The notes beneath the pieces were generated by a model that was given only the letters and a program-made list of their open reading frames with translations, did no database searches and was not told where the DNA came from. DNA of 64,000 bases from NCBI GenBank assembly GCA_964562175.1, contig CAZLRV010000002.1, positions 1 to 64,000 of the forward strand. The letters are read 5' to 3'. Below, in pieces: positions 1 to 8,015 of this stretch (its first letter is position 1; the number at the start of each line of letters is the position of its first letter). The stretch comes from CAZCJU01 sp964562175. GTDB lineage: Bacteria; Bacillota; Clostridia; Oscillospirales; CAG-272. A program made the translations under genes and the position numbers.

Positions 1-92
1 TTGGTATCGTAGCCAATATGGACTTTATTCTCATAGCTGCTTATGAAGCAAATGGCGAGAATCCTGAGCTTGTTATTTATAAAAAGAGATAA
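1..92 (+). CDS. 3' end of an unidentified gene (29 codons)
   Basis: An open frame enters from the left edge (codons begin at base 3) and stops at TAA. The visible C-terminus ends in ...ENPELVIYKKR. It is too short to assign to a family, and the start and most of the gene lie outside the window. The ~150 bases between it and the next, convergent gene show no clear gene or canonical terminator. Confidence 0.5.
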   Translation, partial: GIVANMDFILIAAYEANGENPELVIYKKR

Positions 93-243
93 TCAAATTC
101 CGATTTATCCGATAAGATCATAACCACCGACCACTGTGGGGCATATCGATAATACATCAATTGTTTTATATGGATGAGCTGTTTTGGAGTTCTCCGATAA
201 GAATATTATCAATTGCTTTGAGGAGCTTTTTTATCCGTTTGCT

Positions 244-828
244 TTAACCGTATGTCCTGATTATATCCTCCGCTATTTCACGTTTTGACAGGCACATATC
301 CATTGCTTGTTTTTCGATGTGACGGTGTGCGTCGGACTCGGTCATTTTAAGTCGGTCGATAAGTATCCATTTAGCTTTGTTTACTATACGTATCTCACGC
401 ATCTTTTCTTCGGTTGAGACTGTCTTTTTTTCGAAAAGCTTCAGACGTTCTCTTGTTGATATCATCCAATCCAGTGCCTGTGTGAATATCGTCTTTGAGG
501 TCGGCTTAGGCAAAACGTAAACGCCGTGCGAAAAAACTCGGTCGTAGACCTCGGCGTAAAGCTCGGAGCGAACAAACAGAAGCACGACGGAGTTACCGAG
601 GCCGGACATATCTATTGCGAAGCGTATGCCGGCATCGTCGGGCAGAGGTGAATTTACGACTATAAGATCGAATGAGCGCTCAGCCAATACACGCTTTGCG
701 CTGCCGACATTGCTTTCGGTAATGACACATGAAAGCTTGAAGCTCGGAAGCAGTGAGGTCAAGGTCTCGTTGAACGTATCCGATGCCGAAACTATAAGCA
801 TACTGTAGACGCTTTCCGATAAGCTCAC
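244..828 (-). CDS. ANTAR-domain antitermination regulator (NitR-like)
   Basis: This is a 194-aa protein with an N-terminal receiver-like fold (about residues 8-125) and a C-terminal ANTAR helical bundle (about 135-192; KAKWILIDRLKMTESDAHRH is the typical signature). ANTAR proteins bind paired RNA hairpins and prevent termination. At the usual phospho-acceptor position the sequence reads LIVVNSPLPDD, with Asn59 in place of Asp, so this is probably a pseudo-receiver. The start is GTG, placed by an AGGAGGTG ribosome binding site; an ATG nine codons later is a weaker alternative. It lies 25 nt downstream of glnA in the same direction. In Clostridium saccharobutylicum the gene next to glnA (nitR) encodes this kind of antiterminator, which suggests nitrogen control of glnA. 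No convincing dual-hairpin target was found in the short glnA leader. Confidence 0.85.
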   Translation of the reverse strand: MSLSESVYSMLIVSASDTFNETLTSLLPSFKLSCVITESNVGSAKRVLAERSFDLIVVNSPLPDDAGIRFAIDMSGLGNSVVLLFVRSELYAEVYDRVFSHGVYVLPKPTSKTIFTQALDWMISTRERLKLFEKKTVSTEEKMREIRIVNKAKWILIDRLKMTESDAHRHIEKQAMDMCLSKREIAEDIIRTYG

Positions 829-853
829 ACCTCACACCTCCTTTTTTCGGATT

Positions 854-2074
854 TTATCGGATAGAATTTTTTATGTACATTTCAATTATCTGCTCCGGCA
901 GATAATTGTGTATGAATTCGCTGTCCTTCATAAGAAATACCGCCTCGTTTAATGAGGAGGGGAGTCTTTTGAAGTGTGACAGCGTTGAAGCATTTGCTTT
1001 GAAAAAGTTGATATCGGCGGCTTGCGGCGGCGTTAAGTTGTTTTGTATTCCGTACAGCCCGGCATATATCAAAAGAGCAAATGCAAGATACGGATTTGCA
1101 CTCGGGTCGGGCGAACGCAGCTCGACTCTTTTTTTGTCATATATCGATGCGGGAACACGCACGAGCTGTGAGCGGTTTTCGGCAGACCAAGAAATATATG
1201 CGGGGGCTTTGTTTGAGCCGAATCTATTATACGATGTTTCAAGCGGATTCAAAAATGCGGTCATATCGGGGATAAATTTCAAAATGCCTGCTATAATGTT
1301 CGGCAAAAGCTCCTCTTTGCTATCACTTAACGCCGATATGTTTATGTGAAATCCGTTTCCCGCTCTGTCCTTGAGCGGCTTCGGAGAAAAATCTGCCCAA
1401 AGTCCGTTTCTGCCCGACACGGTCTTTACCACCGTTTCAAAGGTCTGCGTGTTGTCTGCCGCACAAAGTGCATCGGAATATCTGAAATCTATCTCGTTTT
1501 GCCCCGGTCCCTCTTCATGATGAGAGCTTTCGGGCGAGATACCCATTCTCTCAAGCAAAAGGCATATTTCACGGCGAATGTTTTCGCCCTTATCCTCCGG
1601 TGCTATATCCATATAGCCCGCCTCGTCATACGGAATATAGGTCTTGTTACCGTATTCATCGAGCTTGAATAAATAAAATTCAAGTTCCGGTCCGAACGAA
1701 AAGGTGATTCCGGCTCGTCCGGCATCCTCTATCGCTTTTATAAGTATACTGCGAGTATCGCATTCGAATATACTGCCGTCGGGACGGCAGATCGTGCAGA
1801 ACATTCGCACTACCTTGCCATGCTCCGGACGCCACGGAAGCACGGAGAGCGTTGAGGGGCAGGGCTTGAGTATCAGATCGGAGTGCGTTTCATCTCCGAA
1901 GCCCCTGATCGCGGATGCGTCAAAGGCGATGCCCTTATCGAATGCACGGTATAACTCACTTGGCATTATAGAAATGTTTTTTTGTTTTCCGTAAACGTCG
2001 CAGAATGCAAGTCGTATAAACTTTACATCCTCCTCGGCTGTATATTGTATAACTTCCTCTTTTGAATATTTCAA
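854..2074 (-). CDS. glnA: glutamine synthetase, type I
   Basis: It makes glutamine from glutamate, ammonia and ATP in the cytoplasm. The family motifs are in order: GPELEFYLF (about residues 128-136, metal/glutamate site), HHEEGPGQNEIDFRY (about 190), NGFHINIS (about 243, ATP/glutamate site) and RVELRSPDPSANPYLAFALL (about 320-340). At 406 aa it is shorter than the usual ~440 aa GlnA, and the adenylylation-loop tyrosine motif is not evident. It belongs with the shorter clostridial GS forms that sit beside ANTAR genes. A TATAAT-like -10 (2116-2121, minus strand) lies ~40 nt upstream with only a weak -35. The leader has a tiny GACG/CGTC hairpin. Confidence 0.93.
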   Translation of the reverse strand: MKYSKEEVIQYTAEEDVKFIRLAFCDVYGKQKNISIMPSELYRAFDKGIAFDASAIRGFGDETHSDLILKPCPSTLSVLPWRPEHGKVVRMFCTICRPDGSIFECDTRSILIKAIEDAGRAGITFSFGPELEFYLFKLDEYGNKTYIPYDEAGYMDIAPEDKGENIRREICLLLERMGISPESSHHEEGPGQNEIDFRYSDALCAADNTQTFETVVKTVSGRNGLWADFSPKPLKDRAGNGFHINISALSDSKEELLPNIIAGILKFIPDMTAFLNPLETSYNRFGSNKAPAYISWSAENRSQLVRVPASIYDKKRVELRSPDPSANPYLAFALLIYAGLYGIQNNLTPPQAADINFFKANASTLSHFKRLPSSLNEAVFLMKDSEFIHNYLPEQIIEMYIKNSIR

Positions 2075-2230
2075 ATCCGTTCCTCTTTCCGACGAAAAAA
2101 CGTCCTATCAAAATAATTATACAACACATAAGATGAAATTTCTACAATATTTTGTAAATACACTCATAAACAGTAAAATCCACGCCCTAAATACGATACC
2201 GCTGCCGTATTGCACAAAAATCACATGACA

Positions 2231-2390
2231 GCTTGATGATATGCAACACTGCGTGTTGATGATATGCAAGACTACGTCTTGATGATATGCAACACTTCGT
2301 GTTGATGATATACAACACTGCGTGTTGATGATATGCAACACTGCGTGTTGATGATATGCAAGACTTCGTCTTGATGATATGCAACACCCA
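2231..2390. repeat. 23-bp tandem array with covarying hairpins (array 1)
   Basis: Six head-to-tail 23-bp units plus a partial seventh begin at 2235. Each unit is a constant linker GATGATATGC (once GATGATATAC) followed by a 6-bp stem and a 3-nt loop. Stems alternate between CAACAC/GTGTTG and CAAGAC/GTCTTG, so both arms change together, while loops vary (TGC, TAC, TTC). The array sits in the intergenic space upstream of glnA. The family resembles hairpin arrays common in gut clostridial genomes. It is not CRISPR, as there are no unique spacers. ORFs that cross it are translations of the repeat. Confidence 0.9.
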
Positions 2391-2540
2391 GGGGGGCATA
2401 ACAAGTGGTAAGATACATGAGTCGGGTTGATCTCCGGGGACTGTTCGGCAGATGGACGGGGAATGGTGAAAATACGTTATCGTCATTTTCGATTTATACT
2501 AAACAAAGCGGAACCAAGATGTTTCAAAAAAAGTGTAAAA

Positions 2541-2577
2541 GTGTTCGACAAGCAAAAGCTTGTCGAACGCTTTTTTT
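2541..2577 (+). terminator. strong intrinsic-terminator-like hairpin with no upstream gene
   Basis: A 13-bp stem (GTGTTCGACAAGC / GCTTGTCGAACGC, one G-U pair) with an AAAA loop is followed by seven T on the plus strand. No plus-strand gene precedes it, so it either ends an unseen transcript across the hairpin array or is part of the repeat element. Confidence 0.6.
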
Positions 2578-2746
2578 GTTCGGAAAAAAGAATTGATAAA
2601 AGTCACCGTTTAGAGACGATTATCAAAAAGTTTTGTCCTGCATTGTCGTATGAATAAATATGAAAAATTGAAAAATAAAAAAGCCCGGAGGGGGCGAAAA
2701 CAGTTGCAACGGCGATGTTCGAACGGTTTTGTGAATGAGTCAATAC

Positions 2747-2775
2747 GTGTAATGAAGTAACACACTTTATTACAC
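2747..2775 (+). repeat. 29-bp palindrome, left copy
   Basis: A 12-bp left arm GTGTAATGAAGT, a 5-nt centre AACAC and a right arm ACTTTATTACAC give one mismatch between arms. Its reverse complement matches the copy at 3068-3096 with a single difference, so the two form a large inverted pair. It is probably a regulator-binding site or an element end. Confidence 0.8.
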
Positions 2776-3067
2776 ACAAAATCGGCTAAATCATTGTATA
2801 TTTATTCATTTTAATATTATATCACAGTTCGACAAAATTGTCAATATATTTGAATTAAAAATACCGGATGCGTAGCCAAAAAATGGGCCATTTTTGCAAA
2901 AAAAACACATTTATGCGGGATTATATTCCATTAAGAACATTATATGAGTAAATATCATAAAAAATGAAAAGTCGGCTTAAAATGATAAAAAGTAATCAAT
3001 TCAGAGAAATCAAAATCTCTTAATTCTCTTAAAAGAACAAGAACAGATCACAAAATATTCGTTGAGT

Positions 3068-3096
3068 GTGTAATGAAGTGTGTTACTTCATTACAC
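3068..3096 (-). repeat. 29-bp palindrome, right copy
   Basis: Perfect 12-bp arms GTGTAATGAAGT / ACTTCATTACAC surround GTGTT. It is the inverted counterpart of the left copy and lies ~210 bp before brxA, a suitable place for an operator of the defence operon. No regulator gene (such as a WYL-domain BrxR) is encoded nearby. Confidence 0.8.
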
Positions 3097-3308
3097 ATCG
3101 AATTAACGATAAGACGGCAAACGCCGAGCTGTTTAAGCGTGCTTTTTAAGCTCGAAATAAGAACTTTGCGTGCTTGAAATCGAATAACAAAAGATGCGGA
3201 ATTTTCATCTGCCGTGTATACGAATCACGGTTCGATGAGTGCATAAGCCGATTCGTCTTTTGCCAAGTCACAGCAGGGTGTGGAAAAATAAATAAAAGTA
3301 GGTGTCAT

Positions 3309-3908
3309 ATGAAAGCTGAGTACAATGGCAGTTTAACAAGAGAACAATTTTTGTTTTACGAAGCAAGGATCGTTTCATCGTTTATTGACAAGGGGGTGAG
3401 CCGTAAGGAAATATTGAAAAAAATCAAAGAAGAAAATTTGTTTCAATATCCGACAGAGAGGATGATATCATCAATGACAGGCACTTGCTTTAAGAGGCTC
3501 GACGCTTTAAACTCGGATGTGCTGGTCTACCACCTTGCAAACGCTACGGCAGAGGTTGCAAAACAGATAAATCTTTATGCAATGATGAAATATAACGGCA
3601 TTGTTTGGGATTTTATGACAACTGTTATCGGTGAAAAATACAGGACGCGGGAATTTGAATTTTCCAAAAAGGATCTCAATTTGTTCTTTTTCCGTCTTGC
3701 AGAACAAAACGATTCCGTTGCGTCATGGAGTGATATAACCGTCGATAAAATTAAGCAGGTATTGAAAAAAGTATTGGTGGAATGCGGGTATTTGGATACT
3801 ACCAAAGCCACACAGCTGAACAATATGACAATTGAGCCGGTGCTTGAAGATGAAATAAGAGCTATGGGCGATTTAGCCGCACTTCCGGCATTTAATTGCT
3901 TTAGATAA
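3309..3908 (+). CDS. brxA: BREX protein BrxA (DUF1819)
   Basis: A 199-aa protein with the DUF1819/BrxA pattern: an N-terminal helical segment (LTREQFLFYEARIVSSF), a region around TCFKRLDALNSDVLVYHLA, and the C-terminal ...LPAFNCFR. In BREX, BrxA is a small, reportedly DNA-binding subunit of the defence complex. The ATG start gives the typical family N-terminus MKAEYNGSL. It is the first gene of the operon, with brxB 10 nt downstream. Confidence 0.9.
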   Translation: MKAEYNGSLTREQFLFYEARIVSSFIDKGVSRKEILKKIKEENLFQYPTERMISSMTGTCFKRLDALNSDVLVYHLANATAEVAKQINLYAMMKYNGIVWDFMTTVIGEKYRTREFEFSKKDLNLFFFRLAEQNDSVASWSDITVDKIKQVLKKVLVECGYLDTTKATQLNNMTIEPVLEDEIRAMGDLAALPAFNCFR

Positions 3909-3918
3909 GGAGAAACTT

Positions 3919-4476
3919 ATGGAAAGCATTACAGATAGATTGAGCAAGGTATCGCCTCGTTTGTCCGATCCCGGTTTTCTCAGCAACAAGGGTTTGTCAA
4001 ATGAGGTGGGAATACACGTTTTTTGCTATGACCCGTCACATGAGCTGACGGTAAGAGCATACTTTGAAAGCCTCAAAGCCCGTTCGGATAAACCGTACCG
4101 CTTGATAGAGTGCGATCTGTACAAGATCTTTCTTGAAATATGCGAAGAAAAACGAATATTGAAAAGTATTCCGAGTATGGAGGAGCGAAAAGGCAAAGAA
4201 CATTTATTTGCACAGCTTCAAAAAATCGCAACTCCCGAAGTATTTGTCGCAAAAATGAAATGCGATTTTCAGGCAAACAGAGATGTATTGCTTATTACCG
4301 GTGTTGGAAAAGTATATCCGTTTATGCGTTCGCACAAAATACTTGACAATATTCAACACGTTTTTGCCGATATACCCGTTTTGATGCTTTATCCCGGAAG
4401 CTTTAACGGGCAGGAACTTGTATTGTTCGGGAAATTTTCGGATGGCAACTATTACAGAGCCTTTAATTTGCTTTGA
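3919..4476 (+). CDS. brxB: BREX protein BrxB (DUF1788)
   Basis: A 185-aa protein of the DUF1788 family (MESITDRLSKVSPRLSDPGF start, LLITGVGKVYPFMRSHKILD centre, PVLMLYPGSFNGQELVLF near the end). BrxB is a core subunit of type 1 BREX of unclear biochemical role. The ribosome binding site is AAGGAGAAA just upstream. It sits between brxA and brxC, in the canonical order. Confidence 0.92.
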   Translation: MESITDRLSKVSPRLSDPGFLSNKGLSNEVGIHVFCYDPSHELTVRAYFESLKARSDKPYRLIECDLYKIFLEICEEKRILKSIPSMEERKGKEHLFAQLQKIATPEVFVAKMKCDFQANRDVLLITGVGKVYPFMRSHKILDNIQHVFADIPVLMLYPGSFNGQELVLFGKFSDGNYYRAFNLL

Positions 4477-4491
4477 TGCAGGAGAATGGAA

Positions 4492-7400
4492 ATGCAATTA
4501 CAGTATATTTACAAGTCCGATATTGACCGTGATATCAACGGTGTTATCAAGGTGGCACAGGATGATGAAAGAAGCATCGAGCAGGAGCTGAGCGAATACA
4601 TAATCACACGAGAGCTGAGAAAGCATTTCAATACGTTTTTCGGCAACTACGAAAGATCCTTGAGCTATCCCACCGACAAAATAGGTGTATGGATATCAGG
4701 CTTTTTCGGAAGCGGTAAATCTCATTTTTTGAAGATCCTTTCTTATCTGCTCTCAAACGATACGGTTGCGGGCAAGCCAGCTATTGAGTATTTTTCGGAT
4801 AAATTCGACGATCCGATGATGTATGCTCAGCTGAAGCATTGTGCGAGCATTCCCACGGATACCGTTCTTTTCAATATCGATTCCAAAAGCCCGATAAACA
4901 AAGACAAGACTGCGATCCTACGTGTTTTCGCAAAGGTATTCTATGAATATCGAGGCTTTTACGGGGACGATTTGAAAGTGGCAAGACTTGAGCAATTTAT
5001 CAACAAGTGCGGAAAGACCGAGGCTTTCAAAGCAAAATTCGCCGAGGTCAACGGAGACGAATGGGAAAATGCACGTGCCGCATTCGAGTTTTTTGAGGAT
5101 GATGTTGTCGAAACTCTTGTCGATACGCTCGAAATGAGCGAGGGAGCGGCACGCAACTGGTTCAACGGAACGGAAACTGCGGATATGTCCATTGAACAGC
5201 TTGTGAAAGAGATAAAAGAGTATATAGACTCCAAAGGAAACGATTTCCGCCTGTTGTTTATGGTGGACGAGGTGGGACAGTACATCGGCTCGGACGGCAA
5301 TCTTATGCTTAATTTGCAGACGATCGTTGAGGAGATCGGCTCCAAGTGCGATGGACGTGTATGGGTAATGGTTACGAGCCAAGAGGCGATAGATTCGATT
5401 ACCAAAATAAGCGGAGACGACTTTTCGAAGATACAAGGTCGATTTAACACAAGACTCAGTCTATCATCTTCATCTGCCGACGAGGTAATTAAAAAGCGTA
5501 TTCTCGCAAAGACGGAGATCGCCGAAAAGATGCTTGCCATGAGCTACGGCAATAACAGCGCGATTTTGAAGAATTTGTTCACGTTTCACGATGCACTTCT
5601 TGATCTTAAGGGATATTCGGATGAATATGATTTTATCGAAACATATCCGTTTGTACCTTACCAATTTCGTTTGATACAAAATGTTTTGGCACAGATACGC
5701 AAGCACGGCAATTCGGGAAAGCACCTATCCGGCGGCGAGCGTTCAATGCTTTCGGCGTTCCAAGAGGCGGCACAATCCATTAAAGAAAAGGACGAAAACG
5801 CACTTGTGCCGTTTTGCTTATTTTACAAAACGGTACATACCTTTCTTGAAAGTGCCATTCGCCGTGTAATTGACCGTTGTCAAGGCGCCGCAGACAGACG
5901 TGACGGTATTGAGGCGTACGACGTGGATGTGCTAAAGCTTCTGTACCTTATACGTTATGTTGACGATATTAAAGCCAATGTGGATAATATTACCACTCTT
6001 ATGGTGGATGATATTCGTGCAGACAAGATCAATATGCGTAAAAGCATTCAAGCATCGCTTGACAGACTCGTATCGCAGAATTATATCGCCCGAAACGGCG
6101 ATACATACACCTTCTTGACGGATGACGAGCAGGACATAGAGCGTGATATAAGAAATACGCCGATAGACAGCGCCCAAATAACCCAAGCTATCGCACAAAT
6201 CGTTTTCGGAGATCTGTATGTCAGCAAAAAATTCAAGTACGGCAAATACGATTTTGCTTATGACCGGTTTATAGATGAAACGGCTATAGGTCAGCTCTCC
6301 GGCGCAATACGCCTCCGTGTTATTACAGCAGCATCGGATCTGTATACATCCACCGAGCAGTCACTTATTATGAAGTCAAACGTAAATAACGAGGCTATTC
6401 TCGTGCTGTCCGATAAATATCCGTATTTTGATGATTTGGAGAACGCCGCAAAAATTCGCAAATATGCAAAAAGTCGCAATGTGGCACAGCTCCCCGATGC
6501 GATCCAACAGATCATTAGCAATAAACAGAAGCAGGCAGCCGCATATGAAAAGACGGCGAAGGAGCATATTTCCTCGGCGCTTCTTGAAGCAAAGGTCTAT
6601 GTTTACGGCGATATCTTATACACAAAGCAGTCCTCCGTTAAGGAAAAAATAGAAAGCGCATTGACCGCATTGGTTGAAAGCGTATATTCAAAGCTCGGCT
6701 ATATCAAGCATAATTTCGATAACGACAGCGAGATATTGCAAGTTTTGGATAGCAAAAGCGAGCAGATGAGCGCAAATGGCGCCGTTTGTATGTATAATCA
6801 CGAGGCACTTGAGGAAGTCGAGCAATATCTTGAGCTTCAAAGCGTGAAGCTTTTGCCCACCTCAATGGGCGATATACAACGCCGCTTTTCTGCCGTTCCT
6901 TACGGATGGCGTGAGATAGATATAGCCGCGATCGTCGCAAGCCTTGTGAACCTGCAAAAGGTCGTTATTCATTTCAGCGGTAACGCAATACAGCCGGACG
7001 ACAGACATTTCCCGGATTATTTGAGAAGAAAAAGTGAGATAGATAAAACGCTCGTGAGCAGAAGAACGGCTATTGCCGATTCTTTGATGCGAAAGTCCCG
7101 TGAATTCTTAAAAGAATATTTCAATACGATGGATGTTCCCACCGACGAGGACGGGCTTATCAAATTTGTGATAGACAGCTTCACGGAACAATGCTCAAAG
7201 CTGCAAGGGCTTTTGAGTGAGCATTACGGCAGTACCGCATATCCCGATAAAAATGTCGTGGAAAACGGCGTTGAGCTATGCAAAGATATCCTTTCACAGA
7301 AAAAAGATAACAAGACGCTTCTTGAAACCATGGTGGCTCACGAGGATGAGCTTCTTGACCTGTCCGAGGATATGACAGATGTGTGGGCGTTCTTCAATAA

Positions 7401-7977
7401 TCAAAGGCCGATATTCGACAGTGCGGCGGAATTGCTCGACTCGCTGTCCGCCGAAGAAGAATATTTGAACGGACAGAACGAGGCAAAGGACGCATTATCG
7501 CAGATAAAAGCCGTGGTCGATATGAAAAAGCCCTATAAAAAGATATCGACACTTCCCGGTTTGATACAAAGCGTTAATAGCGTATACGCCCGACTGCTTA
7601 ATGAGAAAAAGCAAGAGGTAAGCTCCGAAATAATGGCGGCAATGGATGAAATATACCAAACCGCACAGCCCGAACAAGCGGATATAGTACTCAAAGCCGA
7701 CGAGGCACTGAAAGCAAAGGAAAATTCGATATCGAACAGTGCAACATTGACACAGCTCGATGCCATGCGCATTCAAATAGCGAATATCAAACGTCAATAT
7801 ATCAACGCTCTTATGATACCGACCGAAGCCGACGAAAAAACAGTGACCGTAAGCAGAGGAACACTCGGATATTCCGTCAAGCTGAAATGCGAGGAGGATA
7901 TCGACAAATATCTATCCGAGATAAAACAAAAGCTTATGTCAAGGCTTGACGAATGCGATGTACTGCATATTGTGTAA
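4492..7977 (+). CDS. brxC: BREX ATPase BrxC/PglY
   Basis: A ~1160-aa P-loop ATPase, the usual BrxC length. The Walker A GFFGSGKS lies at about residue 70, preceded by the family phrase KIGVWIS. A Walker B-like LLFMVDEVGQ follows near residue 260. The rest is helical. BrxC is a large ATPase needed for BREX function. Two in-frame starts exist; the second ATG is chosen because it lies 7 nt after GGAG, while the first (4486) is only 1 nt from it. Confidence 0.93.
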   Translation: MQLQYIYKSDIDRDINGVIKVAQDDERSIEQELSEYIITRELRKHFNTFFGNYERSLSYPTDKIGVWISGFFGSGKSHFLKILSYLLSNDTVAGKPAIEYFSDKFDDPMMYAQLKHCASIPTDTVLFNIDSKSPINKDKTAILRVFAKVFYEYRGFYGDDLKVARLEQFINKCGKTEAFKAKFAEVNGDEWENARAAFEFFEDDVVETLVDTLEMSEGAARNWFNGTETADMSIEQLVKEIKEYIDSKGNDFRLLFMVDEVGQYIGSDGNLMLNLQTIVEEIGSKCDGRVWVMVTSQEAIDSITKISGDDFSKIQGRFNTRLSLSSSSADEVIKKRILAKTEIAEKMLAMSYGNNSAILKNLFTFHDALLDLKGYSDEYDFIETYPFVPYQFRLIQNVLAQIRKHGNSGKHLSGGERSMLSAFQEAAQSIKEKDENALVPFCLFYKTVHTFLESAIRRVIDRCQGAADRRDGIEAYDVDVLKLLYLIRYVDDIKANVDNITTLMVDDIRADKINMRKSIQASLDRLVSQNYIARNGDTYTFLTDDEQDIERDIRNTPIDSAQITQAIAQIVFGDLYVSKKFKYGKYDFAYDRFIDETAIGQLSGAIRLRVITAASDLYTSTEQSLIMKSNVNNEAILVLSDKYPYFDDLENAAKIRKYAKSRNVAQLPDAIQQIISNKQKQAAAYEKTAKEHISSALLEAKVYVYGDILYTKQSSVKEKIESALTALVESVYSKLGYIKHNFDNDSEILQVLDSKSEQMSANGAVCMYNHEALEEVEQYLELQSVKLLPTSMGDIQRRFSAVPYGWREIDIAAIVASLVNLQKVVIHFSGNAIQPDDRHFPDYLRRKSEIDKTLVSRRTAIADSLMRKSREFLKEYFNTMDVPTDEDGLIKFVIDSFTEQCSKLQGLLSEHYGSTAYPDKNVVENGVELCKDILSQKKDNKTLLETMVAHEDELLDLSEDMTDVWAFFNNQRPIFDSAAELLDSLSAEEEYLNGQNEAKDALSQIKAVVDMKKPYKKISTLPGLIQSVNSVYARLLNEKKQEVSSEIMAAMDEIYQTAQPEQADIVLKADEALKAKENSISNSATLTQLDAMRIQIANIKRQYINALMIPTEADEKTVTVSRGTLGYSVKLKCEEDIDKYLSEIKQKLMSRLDECDVLHIV

Positions 7978-8015
7978 ACGGCTGATGAAAAATGAAACGG
8001 AGCAGGGGTAAGGAA

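Larger units (their letters stand above)
2578..3308. other. AT-rich intergenic region upstream of the BREX operon
   Basis: No credible gene is seen here. The region is visibly AT-rich and holds two palindromes listed separately, plus a smaller perfect palindrome GACAAAATTGTC near 2832. An upstream in-frame TTG at 3174 could extend brxA but has no ribosome binding site and encodes unconserved-looking residues. The BREX promoter is presumably here, but I could not pick a convincing -35/-10 pair. Confidence 0.6.

Noticed and set aside
2231..2390. CRISPR array
   Set aside because: The period is only 23 bp, every unit is made of the same linker and near-identical stems, and there are no unique spacers or cas genes.
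2117..2486. Cys/His/Ser-rich proteins on the minus strand
   Set aside because: They are translations of the 23-bp repeats, overlap each other in different frames and have no start signals.
3174..3308. 45-residue N-terminal extension of BrxA
   Set aside because: It needs a TTG start without a ribosome binding site; the ATG at 3309 gives the normal family N-terminus.
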